A stretch of 64,000 nt of DNA from Gracilibacillus dipsosauri (lineage in GTDB: Bacteria > Bacillota > Bacilli > Bacillales > Amphibacillaceae): contig NZ_QGTD01000005.1 of assembly GCF_003176895.1 (NCBI RefSeq), positions 434,001-498,000 on the forward strand, in the 5' to 3' direction. Shown piece by piece: positions 9,836 to 17,468 of this stretch (within the stretch, counting starts at the first letter, position 1; each line of letters begins with the position of its first letter). Under the pieces are notes generated by a model, which saw only the letters and a list, made by a program, of their open reading frames with translations, made no database searches and was not told where the DNA came from. The position numbers and the translations under genes are program-made.

Positions 9836-9868
9836 GGGCCACTTCTTTTTTAAACGAAGCGGCCCTTT
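9836..9868. terminator. Bidirectional terminator between katA and the HisA-like gene
   Basis: GGGCCACTTC (9836-9845) and GAAGCGGCCC (9856-9865) form a stem, with TTTT on the plus side and an A/T-rich flank on the other. The stem has a single mismatch on the plus strand and a G-U pair on the minus strand, so it can serve both convergent genes. Confidence 0.75.
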
Positions 9869-9870
9869 TC

Positions 9871-10638
9871 CTATTTATGATGACAATATGCTACTACTTC
9901 CTGGTAAGATAGCTCCCCACCGAAAATATCTAAGGCACTTCCAATAGTAATATCAAGCTTACCTTTCGATAGCTCGCGAAAATGGTCAAGATCCTCCATC
10001 GAACGAATCCCACCAGCATAGGTTGTTGGAATCGATACCCAATCCGCGAGCTTTTCCACTAAATTTGCTTCAAATCCACTTCTCTTCCCTTCCACATCTG
10101 CTGCGTGAATCAGGAACTCATCGCAGTATTGCTCAAATTCTCGAATGGTCTCTTGATTGATTTCAATCTGGCTGAACTTTGTCCATTTATCTGTGACGAC
10201 AAACCATTTTCCATCCTTTTGCTTACAGCTCAAATCAATCACAAGCTTGTCTTTTCCAATGGTATCCAGCAATTTCTCTAATCGTTCTTTATTCAACTCA
10301 CCATTTTGAAAAATATAGGAGGTGACAATAACGTGAGAGGCACCATTTTCAAGATAAAACGATGCATTATCTGCATTCATCCCCCCACCAATTTGCAGTC
10401 CGTTTGGATAGGCATTTAAAGCTTCTAAGGCTGCTTCTTGATTTCCATCTCCTAGCATAATAACATGCCCACCTTTCAGCCCATCTCGTTGAAACATTTC
10501 CGCATAGTGATTACTTTTATAGGTTGATATGTAATTTTCGACAACAGGCTTTCCCACTTCGTTTAACGTATCTCCAACGATTTGCTTTACTTTTCCTTGA
10601 TGCAAATCAATACAAGGTCTAAAGTCCAAAGCGATCAC
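9871..10638 (-). CDS. Phosphoribosylformimino-AICAR ribotide isomerase, eukaryotic HIS6 type
   Basis: This 255-residue TIM-barrel protein resembles the fungal/plant HIS6 form of HisA more than the usual bacterial HisA. Shared segments are CIDLHQGKVKQIVG near the N-terminus, HVIMLG, LQIGGG, VIVTSYIF, VIDLSC, FLIHAADVEG, TYAGG and SALDIFGG. The two expected catalytic aspartates are at D11 (CIDLH) and in HAADVEG. It catalyses the Amadori rearrangement of ProFAR in histidine synthesis, in the cytoplasm. The start is GTG after AGAAAGG. It stands alone, away from any other his gene, which suggests acquisition as a single gene. Family recognition is strong; an actual role in histidine synthesis here is inferred. 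Confidence 0.82.
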   Translation of the reverse strand: MIALDFRPCIDLHQGKVKQIVGDTLNEVGKPVVENYISTYKSNHYAEMFQRDGLKGGHVIMLGDGNQEAALEALNAYPNGLQIGGGMNADNASFYLENGASHVIVTSYIFQNGELNKERLEKLLDTIGKDKLVIDLSCKQKDGKWFVVTDKWTKFSQIEINQETIREFEQYCDEFLIHAADVEGKRSGFEANLVEKLADWVSIPTTYAGGIRSMEDLDHFRELSKGKLDITIGSALDIFGGELSYQEVVAYCHHK

Positions 10639-10725
10639 GTACCTTTCTTCTTGTTTCTTCCTTTCATTCTAAATCATTTTTGAGAAAAAAACATCTAGAT
10701 TGGGGGATTTAGTTGTGTACTTCTT

Positions 10726-11286
10726 TCAGTTTTTACTTATGTCCTCCATCCCTACAATAAAAGCACTGTCGGTATTAAGGTAATCTTCTTCTTGAATTAT
10801 TCCATAAACCGCACAGTCTTTATATTGGTTTTTGGCATTACGAATCATATGTCTAATAACTCCTTCTTGAACCAGTCCAGCTTTAACCATTACCTTTCCA
10901 GAAGCCGGATTATCGGTGTTATGGGCTGCCGCAATTTTATGTATGTTCATATATCGGAAACCAAATTCCACCACTGCTTTTAAGGCTTCGGTCGCATACC
11001 CTTGATTCCACCATGTGTGTCCTATCGAGTAACTTACCTCACAGTTTCCTGTATAGTTATCAAAATCATACAAGTCGATTTCACCAATTAATTCGCCATT
11101 GACTTTTCGCTCAATAGCCCACCAACAAAATTCCTTTCTGTCATAATTCTTGACTATCTTTTCTACCCTCTCCATTGTTTCGATAACAGTTTTATGCGCC
11201 GCACTAACTCGATTATCCGATACGCGTTCATCAGAAAGCCAGTGATTAAATACCTTTTGAGCATCAGACAATGCCACCTTCCTCAA
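10726..11286 (-). CDS. GNAT acetyltransferase, RimJ/RimL type, 5'-truncated
   Basis: The 186 residues contain the RimJ/RimL-like GNAT core: strand ELIGEIDLYDFDN, acetyl-CoA loop WWNQGYATEALKAVVEFGF and the downstream NIHKIAAAHNTDNPASGKVMVKAGL block split around residue 125. The open reading frame begins abruptly at a TTG inside the first family strand (RKVALSDAQ); the usual preceding residues (a TERLxL-type segment) are missing, an in-frame stop lies immediately upstream, and there is no good ribosome site. It is probably a 5'-damaged gene, though a short functional form cannot be excluded. The substrate is unknown. Confidence 0.6.
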   Translation of the reverse strand: MRKVALSDAQKVFNHWLSDERVSDNRVSAAHKTVIETMERVEKIVKNYDRKEFCWWAIERKVNGELIGEIDLYDFDNYTGNCEVSYSIGHTWWNQGYATEALKAVVEFGFRYMNIHKIAAAHNTDNPASGKVMVKAGLVQEGVIRHMIRNAKNQYKDCAVYGIIQEEDYLNTDSAFIVGMEDISKN

Positions 11287-11406
11287 TTATTTAGAAGAGC
11301 TAATAGATATTCAGGAGCGAGACGTAGCTTACTAACAATTGATGTTTATTTCTATCATAAAACATATGGTGAAATTACTCATAAAAAAAGAGTAAATAAA
11401 GAATAA

Positions 11407-11436
11407 GGAGCACCACTCAGCGTGTGTGCTCCTTTT
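11407..11436. terminator. Hairpin downstream of an orphan reading-frame tail
   Basis: GGAGCACCAC and GTGTGTGCTCC pair with small imperfections around a TCAGC loop, followed by TTTTATTA on the plus strand. It may terminate a lost plus-strand gene whose reading-frame tail runs to the stop near 11405. Confidence 0.45.
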
Positions 11437-11500
11437 ATTATAACCATGTGCTAGACTTACTGCAGGGCTATTAATCTGTTAATATCTTTGAACCCATCCT

Positions 11501-12490
11501 TTAATCTCTAAGATATTTATAATCAAATGTAACACCAGGACTATAATAACCAGTAACTTGAAAAAGAGTTTCTATACTTGAGGTAATAGCCCACTGTTGT
11601 TTTACAAATAAAGGATTTTCGTCTTCTGGAGGTAAACCTAGAATCACGTTAAGACCCGGATTAGTTTGATACCACTCCCCACTTTGGGCGGAATATATGA
11701 AATCAGTTTGATTTCCCCATCTTCCTAAAGAACTGGCTGTATAAAATCGAATTCCGGTTACTCTAGCCGAATCTGGAATTCCGGGTTCCTCTATTAAATC
11801 TAGAATCTGGTATGGCAATATGGTTCCGACATTGTTTTGACTATAGTTAAATCCCATACCTGTATCTACAGAGAAGCTATCCTGTAACCAAGCATCTCCT
11901 ACAAATAATTGATAGTTTTCTTCAGCATTATAACTGTTGTAAGGCATAATGGCTATATACCAAGTTCCAGTAGTATTTATATTCAGGTAAAGTTTCTCAT
12001 CTGCGTTCCCAATATTTTCGGATAGGGCATAATTTAAATCTGGATCAAATATATAAAGGTCATAGTCTGCATCACTAGGAATATTTTTTAATAGAAATGC
12101 GACATCCGTACCTGCAGTAAGATCTATTTGATACCAATCTACATCTTCTGCATCTCCAATATTAGCATTTAATTCTTGTCCAAATAAAATAGGTGTACTT
12201 GTCTCCATTGTGTTGTTCGGTTCATATGAATCATTTAATATCTGAGAAGTAATTGACTGATAGGTAGGGTTGAGGTCATTAGTTTTTTTAATCAAAGTAT
12301 CAATATCTACATTCTTAGATGAAATCGATTCATTATTTACTTCACTAAATTCATTTGTTTTACTACTTTTAAAATTTAGGGAAGGGTTCGACGACGTATT
12401 TTCATTATCCTCGATAGCTAATACCGTTACACCAGTACTTGTTAGAATAAATGTAAGAATTAGCATAAAACATAGTCTTGTGAATTTCAA
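11501..12490 (-). CDS. Secreted protein with PPC (bacterial pre-peptidase C-terminal) domain
   Basis: A TTG at 12490 preceded by GTGGGGATG gives 329 residues beginning MKFTRLCFMLILTF, a clear signal peptide. A longer ATG reading frame (to 12589) would bury this signal and is rejected. After a Ser/Asn-rich linker comes a PPC domain (about residues 120-205: SYEPNN, DVDWYQIDL, DYDLYIFDPD, GTWYIAI), a small beta-sandwich usually attached to secreted enzymes. The last 110 residues are unrecognised. No catalytic domain is evident. The C-terminus may be shifted by one base: another frame continues with EIKGWVQRY before its stop. A CcpA-like site lies 34 bases upstream. Confidence 0.7.
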   Translation of the reverse strand: MKFTRLCFMLILTFILTSTGVTVLAIEDNENTSSNPSLNFKSSKTNEFSEVNNESISSKNVDIDTLIKKTNDLNPTYQSITSQILNDSYEPNNTMETSTPILFGQELNANIGDAEDVDWYQIDLTAGTDVAFLLKNIPSDADYDLYIFDPDLNYALSENIGNADEKLYLNINTTGTWYIAIMPYNSYNAEENYQLFVGDAWLQDSFSVDTGMGFNYSQNNVGTILPYQILDLIEEPGIPDSARVTGIRFYTASSLGRWGNQTDFIYSAQSGEWYQTNPGLNVILGLPPEDENPLFVKQQWAITSSIETLFQVTGYYSPGVTFDYKYLRD

Positions 12491-12523
12491 TTTAACATCC
12501 CCACTTTCATAAGTTTCCAATAT

Positions 12524-12537
12524 TTTTAGCGCTTTCA
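12524..12537. promoter_or_regulatory. Candidate CcpA site upstream of the PPC protein gene
   Basis: On the minus strand TGAAAGCGCTAAAA matches the cre consensus TGWNANCGNTNWCA at 13 of 14 positions. It lies 34 bases before the chosen TTG start, supporting that start and suggesting carbon-catabolite control. Confidence 0.45.
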
Positions 12538-12631
12538 AAATGGTAGAATACAAATTTTTATAGCATAGTTCTTTTGCTACCACCTCCAATTAATCCTTAT
12601 CCTGATTTTCGGTATTTTTTGGAAAAATTAA

Positions 12632-12668
12632 ATAGGTAATATTTACTATTTTAATAAATATTACCTAT
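12632..12668. repeat. 14-bp perfect inverted repeat
   Basis: ATAGGTAATATTTA (12632-12645) and TAAATATTACCTAT (12655-12668) are perfect inverted copies around a 9-base loop. There is no T-run, so it is not a typical terminator. It could be an operator or a remnant of a small mobile element; nothing further can be supported. Confidence 0.6.
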
Positions 12669-12674
12669 ACAGTA

Positions 12675-12854
12675 TTAATAAATTCTTATTTTGTAAGCAG
12701 TTAAAATTGGATGGAGTGTAATCAAACAATTAATCTCCTTCCCTGTACTCTCTTTTAAAATAAAAAACTGTTCCACCCCTGTCAGCTCCCAGCCATCCTT
12801 GCCAAGGGAATTTAGCTTTTTAGTCATTACTGTATTGAAATCTATATCAGACAA
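12675..12854 (-). pseudogene. Remnant resembling a DUF4177-type small protein
   Basis: Codons from a TTG at 12854 encode residues including MTKKLNSLGKDGWELTGVEQ, which has the LxxLGxxGWEL signature of DUF4177-like small proteins. The expected N-terminal WEY-type strand is missing, an in-frame stop precedes the TTG, and the C-terminal 20 residues look non-homologous. It is most likely a decayed gene; a genuine short protein is the alternative. Confidence 0.35.
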
Positions 12855-12888
12855 TTAATTAGATAATTATTCCCTAACAAATAAGCCC

Positions 12889-13029
12889 CTAGGTTGAGTT
12901 ATCCAAATCATCCACAAAAATACGACCTGGATTTATATTCTCAACGACTGCTATAGCTTCTAATTGACCATTTTCATTTAGTAATTTTCTACATTTACTA
13001 AATTGGGTTTTATTCAATTCTGTTATCAT
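12889..13029 (-). pseudogene. N-terminal fragment of a GNAT acetyltransferase
   Basis: An ATG at 13029 with a good AGGTGGG ribosome site opens a 46-codon frame whose residues (for example LLNENGQLEAIAVVENINPG, then RIFVDDLDNS) look like the start of a Bacillaceae GNAT acetyltransferase of roughly 250 residues. A TAG then ends it and no continuation is visible in any frame downstream. It is interpreted as the stump of a deleted gene. Confidence 0.55.
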
Positions 13030-13074
13030 AAACCTATCCCACCTCTTATAGCTTGTAAAAAAACAATTCGAATC

Positions 13075-13311
13075 CTAAGGAATTAACTTAATACTAAATA
13101 TACTGGCGAATATAACAAATGCAGCCGTGAGAAAAGAAATAATGGCATATCCTTTGCGTTTTGCTTGAAGTTCATTAATTCCCATAGCCAAGAGCATGAA
13201 TCCTAAGATTAATTGTGCATATGGAATTATACTAAAACTCCCAGTAACTAAAGCATATCCTGACAAACAAACAACGAAAACTGCTAAAATAACTTTTAAT
13301 AATTTCAACAA
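13075..13311 (-). CDS. YczI-like membrane protein (DUF3953)
   Basis: This 78-residue integral membrane protein has three hydrophobic segments (about residues 4-20, 26-44 and 53-75), with a YAQLILGFMLLAMGINELQAKRKG core that matches the YczI/DUF3953 family of Bacillus in length and layout. The start is TTG with GGAAAGGA upstream. The function is unknown. It is monocistronic, next to the ASCH-domain gene on the same strand, 40 bases downstream of that gene's stop. Confidence 0.75.
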   Translation of the reverse strand: MLKLLKVILAVFVVCLSGYALVTGSFSIIPYAQLILGFMLLAMGINELQAKRKGYAIISFLTAAFVIFASIFSIKLIP

Positions 13312-13351
13312 TAATCATTCCTTTCCCTAATATTACTCCCCATTTACTATC

Positions 13352-13714
13352 CTAGTACTTGTGACTTTTTCCATCCATTAATCGAATAATAATCGCGAGT
13401 GTACCCCATTCCTTTTCCTTCTCTGGAGAATATATTTGATAGGTTTGTTCGACCATTTCTCCGATCGAACTACCAACTGCATCAAAATCACTTGCTGGGA
13501 TATTTTCATACATTTCTTTGAAAGACGAATACTGCTTTAGACTGATAACCTCGACTGTTAATGTTTCGTTGCCTTCAGGGATTTTTGTGAATGTTATTGT
13601 ATCTCCTACTTTTACTCTTCTTCTTTTCTCATCATTTAATCTGACCTCTACTTTTTTTCTCCCAGATTTCATTGAATAGAAAGGTGTTTCATTTAGGCGC
13701 ATGGTGTGTTCCAT
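13352..13714 (-). CDS. ASCH-domain protein
   Basis: The ATG at 13714 follows TTAGGAGTTG and is preferred over the upstream in-frame ATG at 13762. The 120 residues form an ASCH domain: MRLNETPFYSMKSGRKKVEVR carries the conserved GxKxxExR-type element (here SGRKKVEVRLND at about residues 16-27), then VKVGDTITF. ASCH proteins are beta-barrels related to PUA and are thought to bind RNA or modified nucleotides; some are amidohydrolases on acetylated cytidine. No substrate can be assigned. Confidence 0.75.
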   Translation of the reverse strand: MEHTMRLNETPFYSMKSGRKKVEVRLNDEKRRRVKVGDTITFTKIPEGNETLTVEVISLKQYSSFKEMYENIPASDFDAVGSSIGEMVEQTYQIYSPEKEKEWGTLAIIIRLMDGKSHKY

Positions 13715-13846
13715 TTTCTCAACTCCTAATAATCTTTTTGCCATTTTATCACCAGACTCCATCTTATATTAACATAAATATCCAATATCACAGATAATAT
13801 TATTGGCCTGATCGCAGAGGGGATTACTATTCTTACAATAAAAAAA

Positions 13847-13880
13847 CTGCACCCTATTTGTTTAACAAATTGGGGTGCAG
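13847..13880 (-). terminator. Terminator of namA
   Basis: CTGCACCCTATTTG and CAAATTGGGGTGCAG form a long stem; read on the minus strand it is followed by TTTTTTATTG, a classic intrinsic terminator 19 bases past the gene. Confidence 0.85.
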
Positions 13881-13898
13881 GGCATTTCGTTAGTATTT

Positions 13899-14918
13899 TT
13901 AAAATCCTCGCTCGTATTGGACAGGTATTTCGATTTCCTGGTGTAATTGGCGGGCAGCATGAATGGCCCAGTATGGATCTCTTAGCATGCCACGTCCGAC
14001 TGCCACGAGATCGGACGCTTTATTTCCGATAATAGCATCAGCTAGTGCTGGGTCTTCTAAGCGTCCTACCGCAATAACAGGAGCTTGCAATGCGTTACGC
14101 ATTTCTTGTGCAAATGGTACCATATATCCCGCATGTCCTCCTGGATTACGAGATGGGGCTATTGCTCCTTCTCCTCCAGCACTGACATGAATCATATCTA
14201 CTCCTGCATCCTTATACACTTGAGCGAGTTTGACACCATCCTGTAGCTCATAGCCATTTTCGGCAAATTCTGTTGCAGAGATTCGCATAATTAATGGCAT
14301 ATCTGCAGGCATCTCACTTTTAGCTGCTTTGATTACTTCTACACCAAATTTGGTGAGATCCGCATATTCATCCTCCCGCTTATTGGTTAGATGGGAATGA
14401 AATTGATGAATTAAATAACCATGGGCACCGTGGAGCTCAATGGTATCAAATCCCGCTTTGACTGCTCTTCGTACCGATAAGCGGAATTTTTCCACCATTT
14501 CCTTGACTTCTCCTGTTGTTAACGCTCGTGGAGTTTTGTAGTTCCCATCAAAACGAATTGCAGATGGTGCGACAGGCAGATCTGCATCCTCCGCTTTACG
14601 TCCTGCGTGAGCGATTTGAATACCGATCTTAGCACCATTCTCATGGACCGCATCCACAATCCGTTGATAGGCTGGAATTTGATCATCAGACCAAAGGCCT
14701 AAGCAATGATTCGAAATCCGTCCATCTGGCTCCACATTTGTCATTTCCACAATCACCAGACCCGTACCACCTATTGCTCGACTGACATAATGGGTATAAT
14801 GCCAATCATTTGGTGTTCCGTCTTTTTTTGAAACGGAATATTGACACATCGGTGGCATTACCACTCGATTTTTTAACGCTAAATTTTTTATGTTAAATGG
14901 GCTAAATAATGTATCCAA
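13899..14918 (-). CDS. namA: Old Yellow Enzyme-family NADPH dehydrogenase (NamA/YqjM type)
   Basis: The TTG start at 14918 follows GGGGG and gives 339 residues beginning MDTLFSPFNIKNL, matching YqjM (338 residues); the earlier ATG would add 19 unrelated residues. This FMN enzyme reduces activated C=C bonds of enals, enones and nitro compounds in the cytosol. Visible markers are the FMN-contacting Cys25 in MPPMCQYS, the HAGRK loop, the paired substrate-binding histidines in ELHGAHGYLIH, and the C-terminal QYERGF. The family block DEYGGS-ENR is replaced here by DEYADLTKFG, an unusual change near the active-site entrance. Confidence 0.88.
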   Translation of the reverse strand: MDTLFSPFNIKNLALKNRVVMPPMCQYSVSKKDGTPNDWHYTHYVSRAIGGTGLVIVEMTNVEPDGRISNHCLGLWSDDQIPAYQRIVDAVHENGAKIGIQIAHAGRKAEDADLPVAPSAIRFDGNYKTPRALTTGEVKEMVEKFRLSVRRAVKAGFDTIELHGAHGYLIHQFHSHLTNKREDEYADLTKFGVEVIKAAKSEMPADMPLIMRISATEFAENGYELQDGVKLAQVYKDAGVDMIHVSAGGEGAIAPSRNPGGHAGYMVPFAQEMRNALQAPVIAVGRLEDPALADAIIGNKASDLVAVGRGMLRDPYWAIHAARQLHQEIEIPVQYERGF

Positions 14919-15027
14919 CTTGTTTTCCCCCTTTAGAAAATAACTTCGATGGATAGTATACCAAGATTTTGCCAAACATTCACTTAATTGAACTCACGGT
15001 AAAATGATCACAAATATTAGGCGGGAG

Positions 15028-15036
15028 CATAGATTA
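15028..15036 (+). promoter_or_regulatory. Possible mother-cell sigma -10 element
   Basis: CATAGATTA fits the CATA-NNN-TA -10 pattern of sigma-K-type promoters, upstream of the manganese catalase gene. The -35 is not clear. Spore-coat manganese catalases are commonly under mother-cell sigma factors, which makes the match plausible but unproven. Confidence 0.3.
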
Positions 15037-15074
15037 AGTACAGATACCTATCTTAGGGAAAAGGATGTGAATTT

Positions 15075-15911
15075 ATGTTTTACCATATAAAGGAATTACA
15101 GTATCCTGCCAAACCAGATAGGCCGGATCCTCTATTCGCAAAGAAATTACAAGAGGTGTTAGGTGGACAGTTTGGCGAAATCTCTGTGGCTATGCAATAT
15201 TTATTCCAAGGCTTTAATGTTCGAATGGATGGAAAATATAAAGACTTGTTAATGGATGTAGGAACAGAAGAGTTAGCACATATTGAAATGCTCGCTACTA
15301 TGATAGCACGTCTGTTAGATGATGCTCCTGTCGGGGACCTTGAAGAGGCAGCAAAGGATCCTGTAATGGCTGCTATTATTGGTGGGATGAATCCGCAGCA
15401 CGCTATTGTTTCTGGATTAGGTGCCATGCCTGCTGACAGTGTAGGTAACAGGTGGACTGCCGATTATATTATTTCTAGTGGGAATTTATTAGCTGATTTT
15501 AGAGCAAATTTAAATGCAGAATCCCAAGGAAGACTTCAGGTTGCTAGACTGTACGAAATAACCTCTGACCGTGGTGTGAAAGATATGCTATCCTTTTTAA
15601 TTGCAAGGGATACGATGCATCAAAATATGTGGCTTGCAGCAATTGAAGAACTTGAGCAAAAAGAAGGGGTAGTCGTTCCTTCTACCTTCCCTCGCCAATT
15701 AGAAAAACAACAGGTTGCCTATGATTTTTATAATTTCTCTCGAGGCGAGGAATCGGCACAAGGTAGATGGGCACATGGTCCAAGCATGGATGGATGTTCT
15801 ACCTTCTGTTATGTTCAAAACCCACCTGCCTATGGATCTGCTCCTAAATTATCTGCAGCTCCTCCCTATACATTTAACACGAATTTTCATATTCCTCCAT
15901 CTTTATGTTAG
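15075..15911 (+). CDS. Manganese catalase (CotJC/YdbD family)
   Basis: This 278-residue ferritin-like four-helix protein has the dimanganese ligand pattern expected for the family: E in QFGEISVAMQYLFQ, then EELAHIEM, then E in LNAESQGRLQVARLYE and the RDTMHQNMW segment. It dismutates hydrogen peroxide; Bacillus relatives are spore-coat-associated (CotJC) or vegetative (YdbD). Residues after about 235 (GPSMDG, then a Pro/Tyr-rich tail) are typical of the YdbD branch. A strong ribosome site (AAAGGATG) and a terminator just after it indicate a single-gene unit. Confidence 0.9.
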   Translation: MFYHIKELQYPAKPDRPDPLFAKKLQEVLGGQFGEISVAMQYLFQGFNVRMDGKYKDLLMDVGTEELAHIEMLATMIARLLDDAPVGDLEEAAKDPVMAAIIGGMNPQHAIVSGLGAMPADSVGNRWTADYIISSGNLLADFRANLNAESQGRLQVARLYEITSDRGVKDMLSFLIARDTMHQNMWLAAIEELEQKEGVVVPSTFPRQLEKQQVAYDFYNFSRGEESAQGRWAHGPSMDGCSTFCYVQNPPAYGSAPKLSAAPPYTFNTNFHIPPSLC

Positions 15912-15918
15912 GCGATTT

Positions 15919-15950
15919 CCCTCAGTTATTTTACTGAGGGGATTTTTTAT
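15919..15950 (+). terminator. Terminator of the manganese catalase gene
   Basis: CCCTCAGT and ACTGAGGG form a perfect stem around TATTTT, followed by GATTTTTTATT. Confidence 0.85.
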
Positions 15951-16032
15951 TGCATTCTATTTTTATTAATAGGGGTTACGGACAATCCATGCTATGATAG
16001 AATGAACCTATAACATGCAAGTGGAGGTTGCT

Positions 16033-16842
16033 ATGAAACTCATTTCAGATAAAGATTTACAGGCAGATTGTGAGCAATGCTTTGGCCTATGCTGTGTGGC
16101 ATTACCCTATGCAAAATCAAGTGACTTTGCCTTTCAAAAAGCTGCAGGTGTGCCTTGTCGAAACCTAGAAGATGATTTTCGATGCAGCATACATAAAGAA
16201 CTAAGAACCAAAGGCTTTCGTGGCTGTTCAGTCTATGAATGCTTTGGGGCTGGACAAAAAGTGGCCAAGCAAACATATTCCAACAAAAACTGGCGGGACC
16301 ATGAAGATATTGCCCAGGAAATGTTCGAGGTTTTTCCCATTATGCAACAGCTGCATGAAATACTCTATTATTTGAATGAAGCGATGGATAGAGAAGAAAC
16401 GGCTTCCTTCCATGCTGATATAGAAAAAGCCTTTCACAGCATAGAGGATTTGACGTATCTTTCCCCAGCGGCTTTATTAGAATTAGATATTCAGCATCAT
16501 CGCTCCCAAATTAATCCACTACTCGTCCAAACAAGTGAAGTGATTCGGGCAAAACACACTCGAAAACATCGAAAATTACCTAAAGAATTAATAGGAGCAA
16601 ATCTAAGTAATAAAGCAATACAAGGAGTTCCTCTTCGCGGTGCCTTACTTATTGCAACAGATTTTAACAATACCGATTTAAGAGGTGCTGATTTTCTCGG
16701 TGCGGATCTGCGTGATGCGAATTTAAGTGGCGCTGATTTAAGAGAGTGTATTTTTCTGACACAAGCACAGTTAAATGCAGCAAAGGGAGATAGCGAGACA
16801 AAACTACCTTTACATTTACGCCACCCTGCTCATTGGTCTTAA
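16033..16842 (+). CDS. YkgJ-like cysteine cluster protein with pentapeptide repeats
   Basis: The ATG at 16033 has GGAGG five bases upstream and gives 269 residues. The N-terminal 60 residues carry a dense cysteine pattern (CEQCFGLCCVALPY, then VPCRN, FRCSIH, RGCSVYECFGAG), like the YkgJ family proposed to bind Zn or an Fe-S cluster. A helical middle (about 80-190) is followed by roughly eight pentapeptide repeats (LRGALLIATDFNNTDLRGAD onward, A(D/N)Lxx type), which build a right-handed beta-helix. Known pentapeptide proteins include DNA-gyrase protectors, but this one is too short to infer that. The function is unknown; it is the first gene before tmrB, 29 bases apart. Confidence 0.75.
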   Translation: MKLISDKDLQADCEQCFGLCCVALPYAKSSDFAFQKAAGVPCRNLEDDFRCSIHKELRTKGFRGCSVYECFGAGQKVAKQTYSNKNWRDHEDIAQEMFEVFPIMQQLHEILYYLNEAMDREETASFHADIEKAFHSIEDLTYLSPAALLELDIQHHRSQINPLLVQTSEVIRAKHTRKHRKLPKELIGANLSNKAIQGVPLRGALLIATDFNNTDLRGADFLGADLRDANLSGADLRECIFLTQAQLNAAKGDSETKLPLHLRHPAHWS

Positions 16843-16871
16843 GGCTGTTATTAGAAAAGTAGGTGATTTAA

Positions 16872-17468
16872 TTGATTATTTGGGTTAATGGAGCTTTTGG
16901 TTCCGGGAAAACACAGACTTCTTTTGAATTACATAGAAGAATTCCTAATTCCTTTGTGTATGACCCGGAAAACATTGGATTTTTTATTGATAAGAATATA
17001 CCGAAAGAAATTGGTAATGGAGATTTCCAAGATTATGTCATCTGGCGTGAGTTCAACTATACCCTTTTGAAGTATATCGAAAGCGAATATGATGGAGTTA
17101 TCATTGTGCCAATGACCATAGTCAACCCTCTGTATTTTGATGAAATTATTGGCAGGCTTAGAAAGGAAAAAATGATCGTTAATCACTTTGTATTATGGGC
17201 CTCCAAAGAAACGATACAAAAGAGATTACGGAAGAGAGGTGAAAGAAACAATTCCTGGTCAGCAAAACAAATAGATAGATGTTTACAAGGATTATCAAAT
17301 GATATATTTCAACAGCGGATAAATACGGAAAATAGGACGATTGAAAATGTAGCAGAATTAATTGCATCACAATCTCGTATTGACTTATTACCTGATAATA
17401 GAAATAAGTTCAGAAAAAAATTAGATAGAATGAAGACACAACTAAATCATATTCGATTTTTCAATTAA
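16872..17468 (+). CDS. tmrB: Tunicamycin resistance protein TmrB-like ATP-binding protein
   Basis: This 198-residue P-loop protein closely resembles B. subtilis TmrB (197 residues): MIIWVNGAFGSGKTQTSFEL at the N-terminus contains Walker A (GAFGSGKT, residues 7-14), and ASKETIQKRLRKRGE, SWSAKQIDRCLQGL and LNHIRF are shared. TmrB is a peripheral membrane ATP-binding protein that confers tunicamycin resistance, probably by binding the drug and preventing its entry. The start is TTG after AGGTGA. The stop overlaps the convergent PAP2 gene by eight bases. Confidence 0.9.
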   Translation: MIIWVNGAFGSGKTQTSFELHRRIPNSFVYDPENIGFFIDKNIPKEIGNGDFQDYVIWREFNYTLLKYIESEYDGVIIVPMTIVNPLYFDEIIGRLRKEKMIVNHFVLWASKETIQKRLRKRGERNNSWSAKQIDRCLQGLSNDIFQQRINTENRTIENVAELIASQSRIDLLPDNRNKFRKKLDRMKTQLNHIRFFN

